Of a stretch of 64,000 bases of DNA, positions 35,297-44,402 are shown piece by piece (the stretch's first letter is position 1; each line of letters begins with the position of its first letter). Under the pieces are notes generated by a model. It did not search any database. It saw only the letters and a program-made list of their open reading frames with translations, and was not told where the DNA came from. The DNA comes from Collinsella sp. AM34-10 (GTDB lineage: Bacteria; Actinomycetota; Coriobacteriia; Coriobacteriales; Coriobacteriaceae): positions 124,001 to 188,000 of the forward strand of contig NZ_QSIL01000005.1 in assembly GCF_003469185.1 (NCBI RefSeq), written 5' to 3'. The translations under genes were made by a program, and so were the position numbers.

Positions 35297-36091
35297 ATGA
35301 CACATGCGAACAACGCAGATAACCAGAACGTTGAGCTCTTTGCTCAAGATTGGGCCGCTCTCAACGAATGCGCACTGTGGACACATGAGCAGGGGTCGCT
35401 CAGTGCACTGCAGGAAGGCCTACTCAAACGCATCGCAGACGTGATTGTGCACCGTGTCTCGATGTTCGATATCGCCCAGACGGGGGCTCACGGACAAACG
35501 CAATTTGTTCGCCCCGTCGCATACGGAATGTCCGCACAGGCGCTTGATGATTATTACGAACGCTACGCCGCGTATGACTACACCATTTGGAGCTTTGACA
35601 CGCGGGTGGTCGATGTATATCGCGATCTGGACCTGGTGGATGTCGAGCGCCGCAATGGCACGCCCATCTACCTGGAATGGATGCAGCCCCTGGGAATTTA
35701 TTATGGCTGCACGGCCACACTGGCGCACAAGGCCACGCCGCTCGGCTCGATTACGCTGTTCCGCGCCGAGCAAGACGGCGACTTTACCGATTCGGAGCTC
35801 GAGATCCTCCGCCAGATTGCCCGGCACCTGAGCTTGCACCTGCATCAGCTGCTCCCACACGGGTATGCCGAGGGCGCAGATGAAAGCCCCGCCAGCGTGC
35901 TTGCCATCAAGGCCGCTCTGCTCCCCCGCGAAGCCGAGGTCCTCAAGTTCATGCTCACCGGCAAGACCAACCACGAGATAGCTGTTGAGCTCTATATCTC
36001 CGAGTCGACCGTCAAAAAGCACGTCAACGCCATCTACCGCAAACTCGGCGTCAAAAACCGCATGGGTCTCATGGCGCTGCTGCAGCCGTAG
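35297..36091 (+). CDS. LuxR family regulator with GAF-like sensory domain
   Basis: A 264-residue soluble regulator. The N-terminal 190 residues look like a small-molecule (GAF/autoinducer-type) domain, with HRVSMFDIAQ and ITLFRAEQDGDFTDSEL. The C-terminal HTH (about 200-260) reads LPREAEVLKFMLTGKTNHEI followed by YISESTVKKHVNAIYRKLGV, a clear LuxR signature. AAAGGA stands six bases before the ATG at 35297. The divergent position points to control of aguA. No membrane segment is present, unlike the two other LuxR proteins of the region. Confidence 0.88.
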   Translation: MTHANNADNQNVELFAQDWAALNECALWTHEQGSLSALQEGLLKRIADVIVHRVSMFDIAQTGAHGQTQFVRPVAYGMSAQALDDYYERYAAYDYTIWSFDTRVVDVYRDLDLVDVERRNGTPIYLEWMQPLGIYYGCTATLAHKATPLGSITLFRAEQDGDFTDSELEILRQIARHLSLHLHQLLPHGYAEGADESPASVLAIKAALLPREAEVLKFMLTGKTNHEIAVELYISESTVKKHVNAIYRKLGVKNRMGLMALLQP

Positions 36092-36160
36092 TGCACTCCC
36101 CCTCGGGACAGCATGGATCCACTTTGGTTTACAAACGGCGGATGAGCCAGTTGTAAATGA

Positions 36161-36204
36161 CTTGGCCGATAACAGATGATGTTGACCAACTGTTATCGGC
36201 CAAG
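36161..36204. repeat. 15-bp palindrome downstream of luxR
   Basis: CTTGGCCGATAACAG / CTGTTATCGGCCAAG with a 14-base loop. The wider 376-bp spacer (36092-36467) also has a direct repeat AATCTTGTAGTAG / AATCTTATAGTAG (about 36291 and 36314) and the family E copy at 36384. No gene is visible. Confidence 0.5.
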
Positions 36205-36383
36205 CGGATATCAACATGCAGCCTTTGTTTGCAGAAAAACCTGAGACCCTAAAGGGATGAAATCTAATAAAAGGTCCTCGGTAATTACCATAATCTTGTA
36301 GTAGTGTTTTCCACAATCTTATAGTAGCCCAGTTCAGAAGCGTTATTTATAGAATCGATATCTCGGACCCTAAATAACAATAA

Positions 36384-36416
36384 CCACCACAATGGGAACT
36401 GTCCCCATTGTGGTGG
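36384..36416. repeat. REP-like CTGTCCC palindrome (family E), copy 4
   Basis: CCACCACAATGGG-AACTGT-CCCCATTGTGGTGG, near-perfect. Its arms resemble the copy at 62020-62058 (CCACCACAAAGG). Confidence 0.65.
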
Positions 36417-36467
36417 CTTGCAGGCGAGTTGACTTATTCGACTATCGCGCGCCGGCCGTGTCCAAGT

Positions 36468-37844
36468 CTAGAGCGTGGCAAGGCGCTTGGACTCGTGCGC
36501 GGCGAGCGCAATGGAGATGATGCCGGTAATGGCGTCGGCCACCACCAGGGCGATCCACACGCCCTCAACACCCATCATGTTGCCGAGGAGGTACATAAGC
36601 GGCACTGAGCAGATCACATAGCGAAGCAGGCCGGTAAACGTGGCGACACCAACCTTCTCGACCGCCTGGAAATATATCGACATGGTCATGGCAAGATAGC
36701 CCAGGGCAACAGCCAGGATGACGGTACGCGTGGCGTTGGCGGCAACCTCAACGAGCGCAGGATCGCTGCCGGCAAAGAAGGCGCACACCGGCGTAGCGGC
36801 AAACCAGAGTGCAACGGTGACCAGCGCCAGCGTCACAACCTGGTACTTAAGCGTGCAAGAGAGCGTCTCCTTAAGGCGCGCCCAAGCCTTTGCACCGGCG
36901 TTGAAGGCAGCGATGGGCTGCAGACCGTAAGAGAAGCACTGGGCAACCATCATGGTGATGTAGAGGATGTAGCCGTTGATCACGCCAAAGGCTGCGATGT
37001 AGAGCGAGCCCATGTCGCCGCCGAGCGAGCCCAAAAGCGAGTTGGCAACGGTGTTAAAGATAAAGGTCGCGCCCTGGACCAGGAAGAACGGGAAGCCGAT
37101 TTTGAGGATCTGGCCGCAGACGGCGAGGTCGAGCTTAAGGTCGGCCAGGCTAATCTGGAGCTGGGACTTTTTGCCCCCGATGAACCAGAAGATACCGATG
37201 GCCCAGATACCGATGGAAAGCCCGTAGTACACGCCGGCGCCCATAACGCCAAACTTGAGCACAAACGTAGAAAGCGCGAGCCAGCAGATGGCAACGATGG
37301 CCGAAACGGTCATGAGGTTGGCCTGGACCTGAACCTTCTCGTCCACACGCATCACAGCGGTGACCATCTGGCCAATGACCGTGAGCGGCAGCAGCACGGC
37401 GAAGGTGCGCACGCCGGCAACGGTATCGGCCATGATGTCGGGCGTGGCGCCAAAGAATGCGCAGATGGGCTCGGTAAACACGGCCATCACCACAGCAAGC
37501 AGCACACTCACAATCGTGGTGAGCCAAAAGCCCTGGCTAAAAGCCTTGCTTGCGCCCTTGACGTCGCCGGCACCCAAAAGGTTGCCCACCACGGCGGGCA
37601 CGCCGGTGCCAAACAGGTTGCCAAAGGCCAGGTTGATGTACTCGACCGACATGATGATCGAGACGCAGGCCAGGCCGTGGGCACCCAGGCCCCAACCCAT
37701 CACGAGGCCCTCGAGGACCACCATGATGATCTGGGCGAGCATGCCCTGGCCGGTGACGATGGTGTACTTACGCACCAGACCGGGAATCGGTTGGGAGGCG
37801 AGCTCGCGCTCCTCCTCCACGGCAGCGGTTACTTCTTCTGCCAT
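36468..37844 (-). CDS. MATE family efflux transporter
   Basis: A 458-residue membrane protein with about twelve helices in two similar halves. Family landmarks are VSIIMSVEYINLAFGNLFGTGVPAVVG in the first half and AAFGVINGYILYITMMVAQC in the second, each an extended hydrophobic run. MATE proteins expel cationic drugs or metabolites by Na+ or H+ antiport. I start at the ATG at 37844, where AAAGGGGAG is upstream. It follows an amidohydrolase gene by 87 bp on the same strand and may export that enzyme's product or substrate. Confidence 0.9.
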   Translation of the reverse strand: MAEEVTAAVEEERELASQPIPGLVRKYTIVTGQGMLAQIIMVVLEGLVMGWGLGAHGLACVSIIMSVEYINLAFGNLFGTGVPAVVGNLLGAGDVKGASKAFSQGFWLTTIVSVLLAVVMAVFTEPICAFFGATPDIMADTVAGVRTFAVLLPLTVIGQMVTAVMRVDEKVQVQANLMTVSAIVAICWLALSTFVLKFGVMGAGVYYGLSIGIWAIGIFWFIGGKKSQLQISLADLKLDLAVCGQILKIGFPFFLVQGATFIFNTVANSLLGSLGGDMGSLYIAAFGVINGYILYITMMVAQCFSYGLQPIAAFNAGAKAWARLKETLSCTLKYQVVTLALVTVALWFAATPVCAFFAGSDPALVEVAANATRTVILAVALGYLAMTMSIYFQAVEKVGVATFTGLLRYVICSVPLMYLLGNMMGVEGVWIALVVADAITGIISIALAAHESKRLATL

Positions 37845-37931
37845 TGTTCTCCCCTTTCCTTGAGAGAGTAGTGCTGAATGGATGTCAGGCGGCTGACAAC
37901 TGGCGCCAAGCCGCCCAACCAAACGATGGCG

Positions 37932-39560
37932 CTAGGCCTCAAAGACCACCTTGCCGGCGATCATCGTAAGGGCCGCGGTAGCCTCGAGCACCTCTGCCGG
38001 CTCGCAGGTAAAGAGATTGCGGTCGAGTACGCAAATGTCGGCTTGCTTGCCGCAGGCGAGTGTGCCGATGCGGTCCTCAGCATGCATAGCGTAGGCGCTG
38101 CCGTAGGTGTATGCGCGCAGGGCCTCGGCCATAGTGATTCGCTCCTCGGGGAACCAACCCTCAGGATTAGATCCATCCTCGAGCATGCGGTAGACCGCTC
38201 CATAGACTTCCTCCATAGGCTCAAGCCCCACGACCGGGAAGTCGGAGCCCAGATGCACGCAGGCACCGCTCGCGAGCAGGCTATGAATTGGCCACGAGAG
38301 CGCCGCGCGCTCGGGACCAACGGCGTCGTCCTTTGCCAAGTCTGCCATATCAAGCAGCATATGCCACGGCTGCATGGCCGGACAGACGCCGAGCTCCGCA
38401 TAGCGCGGCAAATCCTCAGGTTGAACAGTCTCGTTGTGCTCCATGGAGTGACGACGGCCCATAAGACCGTAACGCTTCTCGCCCTCCTCGAAGCAGTCCA
38501 GGATAAAGCGTACGGAACGATCGCCTATGGCATGGATGCGCGTGTCGACACCCCACTCAAGCGCTTTAAGGATGGCTTTGCGCACACGCTCAGGTTCCTC
38601 AGCCGGCTCGCCACAGGTCTCGGAAGCATTAGCATAGGGCTCGAGCATCCAAGCAGTATGATCGGAACACACACCGTCAATGAACTGCTTAAAGCCATGC
38701 CACTCGACTTGCGTGCCCGGGAAGTCGTATTTCGCCCGAATCTCCTCGAGCGTCATGGCCTCGTTCTCAAAAAGGTCTGTGTACATGAACACGCGCAACG
38801 GAAGTTCGCCCTTGCGGTTAAGCTCCGCGAGGAATTTATAGGGGTTATCCATGCTCACAAAAGTGGGGTTTACCATGCCGACTGTCGTAATACCGAGAGC
38901 GTTGGCACGATGCGCGGTCTTGGCAAAGGAAGCACTAGCCACCTCGGGGGCAGGATTGTATACCTCATCCAAGAAAAGGGATCCCGCGTTGTTCGAGAAG
39001 ACCCCAGTGGGGTTGCCAGCTTCATCCCTAAGAATCTTGCCGCCTGATGGGTCTGGCGTTTCAGCAGTAATGCCGACTTTCTCGATAGCGCAGGTATTGG
39101 CACTAAACGTATGCATGTCGACCTGCTGCAAAAATACCGGACGGTCCGAGATGTATTTGTCAATCATCGCGGCCGTGGGCATCTCGGGCACATCCCACTG
39201 GAACTGAATGATTTGGCAGCCCACAATCCACTCGTTGCTCGGGTGGCTTTCGGCAAATGCCTGAACACGCTCCATACACTGCTCGAAGCTTGTGCAATCG
39301 ATGAGATTGACGGCAAAATCGGGATCAGTCATAAAGGCGCCCTGGGCAAAATGCGTATGCGAGTCGATGATGCCAGGCATGACGAGCCTATCGCCATAGT
39401 CGCGCACCTCAGTATCGGGGCCGATAAAAGCGTCGAGGTACTTATCTTCGCCGCACGCAACAATTCTGTCACCTGCGACGGCAACGCCGCCCTTGAACGG
39501 TGCCAGCCCGTCACCAGTGAACACAGCATTGCTTTTGATGACTAAATCCGCTTTGTCCAT
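37932..39560 (-). CDS. Amidohydrolase family protein (YtcJ/amidohydrolase-3 type)
   Basis: A 542-residue cytoplasmic metal-dependent hydrolase. The N-terminal composite domain (KADLVIKSNAVFTGDGLAPF) is followed by the metal-binding DSHTHFAQG. Later segments DTRIHAIGDRSV (His ligand) and LGSDFPV (late Asp) complete the amidohydrolase pattern. The start at 39560 has GAGGAGG; a longer frame upstream is not supported. The substrate is unknown. Position next to a MATE pump and downstream of a membrane LuxR regulator suggests a small imported compound. Confidence 0.88.
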   Translation of the reverse strand: MDKADLVIKSNAVFTGDGLAPFKGGVAVAGDRIVACGEDKYLDAFIGPDTEVRDYGDRLVMPGIIDSHTHFAQGAFMTDPDFAVNLIDCTSFEQCMERVQAFAESHPSNEWIVGCQIIQFQWDVPEMPTAAMIDKYISDRPVFLQQVDMHTFSANTCAIEKVGITAETPDPSGGKILRDEAGNPTGVFSNNAGSLFLDEVYNPAPEVASASFAKTAHRANALGITTVGMVNPTFVSMDNPYKFLAELNRKGELPLRVFMYTDLFENEAMTLEEIRAKYDFPGTQVEWHGFKQFIDGVCSDHTAWMLEPYANASETCGEPAEEPERVRKAILKALEWGVDTRIHAIGDRSVRFILDCFEEGEKRYGLMGRRHSMEHNETVQPEDLPRYAELGVCPAMQPWHMLLDMADLAKDDAVGPERAALSWPIHSLLASGACVHLGSDFPVVGLEPMEEVYGAVYRMLEDGSNPEGWFPEERITMAEALRAYTYGSAYAMHAEDRIGTLACGKQADICVLDRNLFTCEPAEVLEATAALTMIAGKVVFEA

Positions 39561-39867
39561 ATGAGCCTCCTCAGACGTTACAGGACAATGGATGAACGCC
39601 ACGATACGGCGCGCCCAATCGGTGAGGGAGCATTTGTTGCTCCCTGCATGACACGTGCCTACGAGCGGTCGGGCGTCTGTCCAGCACCCTACTCCCCGTG
39701 TCAACACCCATTGACGCACCTCCTGCACAAGCTGCCAAGATGGAAGCAGGCGAACGGACGGGTTAAGCAGGTTTACACGTCTGACCAGGTATTTTATTGT
39801 CTAAGTTTATTGTCGCTTCTTTACGCCGAGTGGTCTGCGATATGCCGTCAGCCGATCCACCCCAGCC
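39561..39867. other. Spacer between the luxR and amidohydrolase genes
   Basis: A 307-bp non-coding stretch. One hairpin stands out, AGGGAGC-atttgtt-GCTCCCT (39625-39645). It could end luxR transcription on the minus strand or lie in the amidohydrolase leader. Nothing else is recognised. Confidence 0.4.
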
Positions 39868-40860
39868 TTACGAGCGCCAGAATGTCTCAATCAAGTCGTC
39901 GCGCGCCTTGACTTCGCTCTTTACATAGATGCGATGCAGGTGAGCCTTGACGGTACCTGGGCTAATCACAAGTTCATTAGCAATATTTTGGACATCGAGT
40001 CCACGCAATACGAGTGTAAGCACTTCCTGTTCGCGCTTTGAAAGCCCATGCTCGTCCGAGAAAATCGCAACACGCGAGACAAGGTCCTCCCGTGCATCAC
40101 GGCGCTCTGTCGCTACCTCTTCATCGGCACGAGGGTGACGCGAGAACACACGTAAGATATGGCTGAACTGTTTAAATAGCTGAACGGCTGCAGCAACAAA
40201 CAATAAATTCTCTGAGATATTCCGCTCGCCCAGATACCATAAAAAGGCGCTCACCATCACGTTGTCAACGTCAGGCGTGCAGAATAGGATCATATAGGTA
40301 TCCTCGATAACCACCATCACGGTAAGCACGCAGGCTATGCGAAAGAACGTCCGAGAGCGCTCAAGATCGAGCCGCTCAGCCCTATTCTCCGTCTTGCGAT
40401 AGCGGGCGTAAGCATATACCAAGCAGAATGCCATTCCCAAATCGCGCGAAAGCCAAAAAAGATATTGCTGAACCTGGCCCGCAAAGCCAGTACGAGGCAC
40501 CAGAGCAAGCTGAAGCACGGCGATCGGTACGACATATGCGGCAACGCGCTTAACGGTCACCTCATCGTGTAAGCGAAACGTTACCCAAAGCCATACGCAC
40601 GCAAGAATCGCCACGCCCAGCGCGCAGCGCAGTAACGGATGTTGAAGCGGCTCATCAAACGTCACCACATAGTCATATTTGAGCCGGTTGTACTCATCAA
40701 AGAAGATCACCGACATATCGAAGATATAGAGAAGGAAGCCCGCGGCCGCCACCAAACAATCGCGTCGACGAGTCATGAGCCATATTACGAGTGCAGTTGA
40801 TGCCGTCACCAATCCAACGCCCATGACAAGAATCGTGTAGATAAAGAATGCGAAGCTCAT
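39868..40860 (-). CDS. LuxR family regulator with membrane-embedded sensory half
   Basis: A 330-residue protein. Roughly seven hydrophobic helices fill residues 1-240 (for example FAFFIYTILVMGVGLVTAST). The cytoplasmic C-terminal LuxR HTH (about 268-328) contains LSKREQEVLTLVLRGLDVQNI and VISPGTVKAHLHRIYVKSEV. This is a one-component membrane sensor-regulator. The closest relative in the window is 47667-48632. It precedes the amidohydrolase and MATE genes on the same strand and diverges from a small ORF at 40950. The start is the ATG at 40860, with GAGGG nearby. Confidence 0.88.
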   Translation of the reverse strand: MSFAFFIYTILVMGVGLVTASTALVIWLMTRRRDCLVAAAGFLLYIFDMSVIFFDEYNRLKYDYVVTFDEPLQHPLLRCALGVAILACVWLWVTFRLHDEVTVKRVAAYVVPIAVLQLALVPRTGFAGQVQQYLFWLSRDLGMAFCLVYAYARYRKTENRAERLDLERSRTFFRIACVLTVMVVIEDTYMILFCTPDVDNVMVSAFLWYLGERNISENLLFVAAAVQLFKQFSHILRVFSRHPRADEEVATERRDAREDLVSRVAIFSDEHGLSKREQEVLTLVLRGLDVQNIANELVISPGTVKAHLHRIYVKSEVKARDDLIETFWRS

Positions 40861-40949
40861 ACTACCCTCATTCCGCGCACAACCAGCTTGATTCCGCATT
40901 ACAGTTATGGTAAGACATCGAACGAATACCAAGATCGAAAGGAGATGCC

Positions 40950-41141
40950 ATGGCGCCGATTGCACCGCTCAAGATTATTGTCGCGCCCGCCGCCAAGGCC
41001 ATCGCCAGGATCGGTTCGACCATGACCTACGATGACGTTCCTTGCATCGTTGATGAGCGCAACGACAGTTGCCCTTACCTGGGCCACGTCCCCTACTTTG
41101 CGCCTAAGCTCGCTTCTGATCCCGAGCACCGCGAACAGTAA
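40950..41141 (+). CDS. Small protein of unknown function
   Basis: 63 codons with an excellent ribosome site (AAAGGAG, five bases before the ATG). It begins APIAPLKIIVAPAAKAIA and carries two cysteines around CIVDERNDSCPY. It lies divergent to the membrane LuxR gene and convergent with the antiporter gene at 41177. I do not recognise it. The ribosome site and codon use favour a real gene. Confidence 0.55.
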   Translation: MAPIAPLKIIVAPAAKAIARIGSTMTYDDVPCIVDERNDSCPYLGHVPYFAPKLASDPEHREQ

Positions 41142-41176
41142 TCCAAGATGCAGCAAGCGCCGCGCAGCTCGCGGCG

Positions 41177-42586
41177 CTACTGTTTTGGTGCAAAGAAACC
41201 TGTCCCCCTTGCACCAACGCCGGGATTATCGACACTGCGGCCGCGGCGCGATATGAGGCGCGAAACCTCGCCCAGCAACACGCCGACCACCACACCCATG
41301 AGAATGGGCAGCTTTGCCATTTCGGCGGGCGAGCTGTTGAGCGGCGCAATCGTAGCGACAATCGAAAGCACGAGCTCTACCACGGGAATCGCGAGCGCCA
41401 CCGCGAGTACTTTGCCCTCGAAGGGCGCACGGAACACACGCGGGCGACCGTCGTATTTGCGCAGACGCCAAAACGCCGGGAACATCGGGATATAGCTCAT
41501 GAGCAAGAAGACGACGTTCATCGAGAAGAAAACCCAAAAGACGTCGGAGCCCTCGCCCAGCGGAATCTGAAGCAGTAGTACCAGGCTGGCAAAACATCCG
41601 TTAATGATTGCCGAGCCATTGGGCATGCCGGTCTTCTTGGACACCAGCGCAAAGGGACGCGGCATATTGCCATGACGCGCGGCATAGCTCGCCACGTTGT
41701 TAACGCCAAAGCTCCAGCAAATCATGTTGGCGAACAGCGTCACCAAAAAGGCCACGCCCACGACCATCGTCAGCGGATGGCTGCGCCCCAACATGGCGGC
41801 GACCGCGTCCACAATGCCCGAATCGAGCGAAAGCTGCTCGGTGGGAACCGCGGCTCCAATGCCGATGCCGCAGATAATGTAGATTGCCGCAATGGCAACG
41901 CCACCAGCGATAACCGCCTTGGGGATATCGCGCGATGGGTTTTTCATCGTGCTGGCAAAGGTCGCGACCACTTCGAAGCCCATAAAGTTGAACAGGATGA
42001 TCGATAGGTACGTCAACGAATTGGTGTCGCCCAAATCTGGAATGAAGGTCTTAAACGACATATCGTTGGCAAAGCCGTTATTGCAGGCAAACCAAATGCC
42101 GACGATTCCCACCACAGCGGTAATGAGCACCTTGATGACGGCGCCGCCGTCCATAACCCAATCGGCCTCCGCCACCGGCTGCATTGCCATGACCGTGACG
42201 CCCCACACAAAGGCAATCTCGATGGCAATTCGGATCCCGAGTGAAAACTCGATACCCCACACCGCATTAATGACACTGGGGAACATGCAGGCGATACTTG
42301 CCACCCACAGCGGAAAGTTAACCCAGTAGCACCAAGAGCAACGGGCGCCCCAACGGTCGCCCAGGCCCAAGCGAACCCAATCGTACAGGCCGCCCTCGGA
42401 GTCGAACGCCGTACCCAGCTCGGCCACCACCAGGCCATAGGGGAGCAAAAACGTAATGATAAGGAAGATCCACCAGAAGAACTGCACGTTGCCCATGGCA
42501 GATGCCGGAGCCGCCGCCTCGATGGTAAACACGACGCAAATAACCGAAAGGATAACCTCGATCAGGGAGAACTTTTTACCTGCCAT
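41177..42586 (-). CDS. aguD: APC-family antiporter, agmatine/putrescine type (copy 2)
   Basis: A 469-residue membrane protein with about twelve helices. Its N-terminus (VILSVICVVFTIEAAAP, then FFWWIFLIITFLLPYGLVVAELG) is closely similar to the antiporter at 44693-46132. The APC superfamily includes the agmatine/putrescine exchangers of the AguD type, which fits the agmatine deiminase gene 541 bp upstream. The last dozen codons are supplied by a REP-like palindrome (41185-41217). An attenuator-like leader and a small overlapping ORF precede the start. Exchange of another amine pair is possible. Confidence 0.85.
   Translation of the reverse strand: MAGKKFSLIEVILSVICVVFTIEAAAPASAMGNVQFFWWIFLIITFLLPYGLVVAELGTAFDSEGGLYDWVRLGLGDRWGARCSWCYWVNFPLWVASIACMFPSVINAVWGIEFSLGIRIAIEIAFVWGVTVMAMQPVAEADWVMDGGAVIKVLITAVVGIVGIWFACNNGFANDMSFKTFIPDLGDTNSLTYLSIILFNFMGFEVVATFASTMKNPSRDIPKAVIAGGVAIAAIYIICGIGIGAAVPTEQLSLDSGIVDAVAAMLGRSHPLTMVVGVAFLVTLFANMICWSFGVNNVASYAARHGNMPRPFALVSKKTGMPNGSAIINGCFASLVLLLQIPLGEGSDVFWVFFSMNVVFLLMSYIPMFPAFWRLRKYDGRPRVFRAPFEGKVLAVALAIPVVELVLSIVATIAPLNSSPAEMAKLPILMGVVVGVLLGEVSRLISRRGRSVDNPGVGARGTGFFAPKQ
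41185..41217. repeat. REP-like CTGTCCC palindrome (family E), copy 5, inside a coding end
   Basis: TTGGTGCAA-agaaacctgtccccc-TTGCACCAA. It lies within the 3' end of the antiporter gene and encodes its terminal residues GARGTGFFAPK before the stop at 41177. Confidence 0.65.
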
Positions 42587-42758
42587 GGCGCGCTCCCCCT
42601 ACAGCAAAAAGGATGGCATCTGTACCGAAGGCGCAGCCCAAGGTAGGGTTGCAGGCCGCGTCACCGGTACAGGTGCCATCCCAAAGAGAGGAGAGGATGC
42701 AGTTGTTGGACCAACGCTCGCGGAACAGACGCGTGTAGATGACGATACGCTGGTACAT
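42576..42758 (-). CDS. Possible 60-residue leader peptide overlapping the antiporter start
   Basis: The ATG at 42758 has GGAG five bases upstream. The frame (YQRIVIYTRLFRERWSNNC at its start, with five Arg among the first 15 codons) runs through a terminator-like hairpin and stops 11 bases inside the antiporter gene. This layout suggests translational coupling or attenuation. The peptide itself resembles nothing I know, and it could be a chance frame. Confidence 0.4.
   Translation of the reverse strand: MYQRIVIYTRLFRERWSNNCILSSLWDGTCTGDAACNPTLGCAFGTDAILFAVGGARHGR
42606..42681 (-). promoter_or_regulatory. Attenuator-like hairpin in the antiporter leader
   Basis: On the minus strand GGATGGCACCTGTACCG pairs with CGGTACAGATGCCATCC (17-bp arms, one mismatch, 37-base loop), followed at once by TTTTTG and then, about 15 bases on, the antiporter ATG. 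A terminator in this position upstream of the gene points to transcription attenuation. Confidence 0.6.
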
Positions 42759-42807
42759 AGATACTCCGATCAAAACGGCCGCGTTCACGACCGGAAACTT
42801 TCGGCAA

Positions 42808-42889
42808 TTGAAAACGCGTCTGACCTGGGAAATTCAAGCGAACAATTGGCCTAACCCGCAAAAAATCCCAGGCCAAACGCGTATTCAAT
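42808..42889. repeat. Palindromic element family C, copy 3
   Basis: Imperfect 24-bp arms (minus strand ATTGAATACGCGTTTGGCC.. and TCCCAGGTCAGACGCGTTTTC) around a loop with TTTTTTGCGGGTTAGGCC. It lies between the aguA2 terminator and the antiporter leader. Confidence 0.5.
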
Positions 42890-42890
42890 C

Positions 42891-42930
42891 AAAGAAAAAA
42901 GGCACTCCGATGTGGAGGCAACGGAGTGCC
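42891..42930 (-). terminator. Intrinsic terminator downstream of agmatine deiminase copy 2
   Basis: Minus strand: GGCACTCCG-ttgcctccacat-CGGAGTGCC followed by TTTTTTCTTT. It lies about 200 bp after the stop at 43127, so the antiporter downstream needs its own promoter or read-through. Confidence 0.8.
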
Positions 42931-43023
42931 CAAAGAAAACCCAACCGACCAAGACATCAAGCAAATCAGCCATCAATGCCCCAAGATGGCCCGATTCACC
43001 GACCGTCCGATTGATCGGCTGGG

Positions 43024-43117
43024 TTTTCGAGGTGCCCCAGGTCGCCGCGAAAGAGGAGCGAAGCGTACTTTGGTACGCGAGCGACGGTTTGAGCGGCGAG
43101 ATGGGGTGCCTCGGAAA
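43024..43117. repeat. Palindromic element family B, copy 2
   Basis: Outer arms TTTTCGAGGTGCCCCA / TGGGGTGCCTCGGAAA, next arms TCGCCGC / GCGGCGA, inner hairpin AAGCGTAC-tttg-GTACGC followed by GAGCGAC and TTGAGC. It ends 9 bp from the aguA2 stop codon. Confidence 0.6.
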
Positions 43118-43126
43118 GTCAGACGA

Positions 43127-44332
43127 TTAAGCGGACGGCTCCTGCTGCGTAATGCAGTGGATGTTTCCGCCGCCGAAGACGACCTGCTCGGACTGAACGC
43201 CGACGCACTTGTAGACGCCCTCGCCCCAGACCTCGTCATAGATCTTCTGGAGCGTGTCAACGGCCAGCTGGTCGTTCTCGTCGCCGTACTGCGGGACGAT
43301 AACGCCGTGGTTGGTGACAAGGTAGTTCATGTAGGAGGCGATCAGCGGCTCGTCGGGGACGCGCGGCTCGGCGTTCTCGTCGGCGTCGATGGTGTCGCAG
43401 GAAGCCTGGTCCATGAACAGCGGGTTCACGGGCATGCAGAGCTTGTAGACCTTCAGCTTGCGGCCCTTGGCGTCAACGGCGTTGGAGAGGGTCTCGTAGG
43501 CAGCGTGGCACTGCTCGTAGAACGGGTACTCGGGGTCGTCGGTCCAGATGCAGGCCATGACGCCCGGGGCAATGAACGTGGCGACGTCGTCGATGTGGCC
43601 GTTGGTCTCCTCGGGGTCGATACCCTCCTTGACCCAGATGACCTTCTCGACACCCAGGTAATCCTTGAGGTGCTCGTTCATGTACTCGCGAAGCTCCTCG
43701 CTCCAGGGCTCGAACTTCTTGTGGTACTTGGGCCAGATGGACTCGGGATCCTCTTCCTCCTCGAGCACCGCAGAGCAGGTGCGGCCGGGGGACAGGAGGC
43801 ACTGGTCGGTAACGACAAGGGTGCCCTCGCCGTCGACGGTGATGGAGCCGCCCTCGAGGATCATGTCGTCGGGACGATAGCGACGGCAGCCGGAGAGCTC
43901 AGCCATCTTAAGGGCGATCTGCTCGTCCTTGTCCCACGGGAAATAGAGGCCGTCGACGAGGCCGCCGTAGGCGTTGAAGTGCCAGTGGTTGGCGCGCTTC
44001 TCGCCCTTGCCGTTGATGACGTAGGTGGCGGCGGTGTCGCGGAACCAGGCGTCGTCGGTGGTCATCTCGATGACGGTGACGTTCTCGTCGTTCTCGAAGA
44101 CGGCCTTGCAGTTGGCATAGTCGACCTGGTTGGCGCACATATAGACCGGGGTGAACTCGGAGATGGCGCGGGCGATGGCGGCATACTGCTTCTGAGCAGG
44201 CTTGGCGCCGTGGGCCCAGGTGTCGGTGCGGTGGGGCCAGCCCATCCACACGCGATCCTGCGGGGCGAACTCGGCGGGCATGAAGAAGCCGTCGGCCTTG
44301 GGGGTGGACTCGGACTCGGTGATCGTACGCAT
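43127..44332 (-). CDS. aguA: Agmatine deiminase (copy 2)
   Basis: A 401-residue agmatine deiminase. The N-terminal PAEFAPQDRVWMGWPHR, the WFRDTAATYV segment, NAYGGLVDG, the ILEGGSITVDGEGT motif and the catalytic cysteine in GGGNIHCITQQ are all present. It is about 28 residues longer than copy 1, mainly through an insert near LLSPGRTCSAVLEEEEDPE. GGAGGAAA precedes the ATG at 44332. It lies downstream of ptcA and an antiporter on the same strand, and is probably the main catabolic copy of the island. Confidence 0.95.
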   Translation of the reverse strand: MRTITESESTPKADGFFMPAEFAPQDRVWMGWPHRTDTWAHGAKPAQKQYAAIARAISEFTPVYMCANQVDYANCKAVFENDENVTVIEMTTDDAWFRDTAATYVINGKGEKRANHWHFNAYGGLVDGLYFPWDKDEQIALKMAELSGCRRYRPDDMILEGGSITVDGEGTLVVTDQCLLSPGRTCSAVLEEEEDPESIWPKYHKKFEPWSEELREYMNEHLKDYLGVEKVIWVKEGIDPEETNGHIDDVATFIAPGVMACIWTDDPEYPFYEQCHAAYETLSNAVDAKGRKLKVYKLCMPVNPLFMDQASCDTIDADENAEPRVPDEPLIASYMNYLVTNHGVIVPQYGDENDQLAVDTLQKIYDEVWGEGVYKCVGVQSEQVVFGGGNIHCITQQEPSA

Positions 44333-44402
44333 AAGATTTCCTCCAAATCGAACGATCGTTTGCCGCGGGCGGGTTACCCGCAGCCTAAAACCAAGAGATA
44401 GT

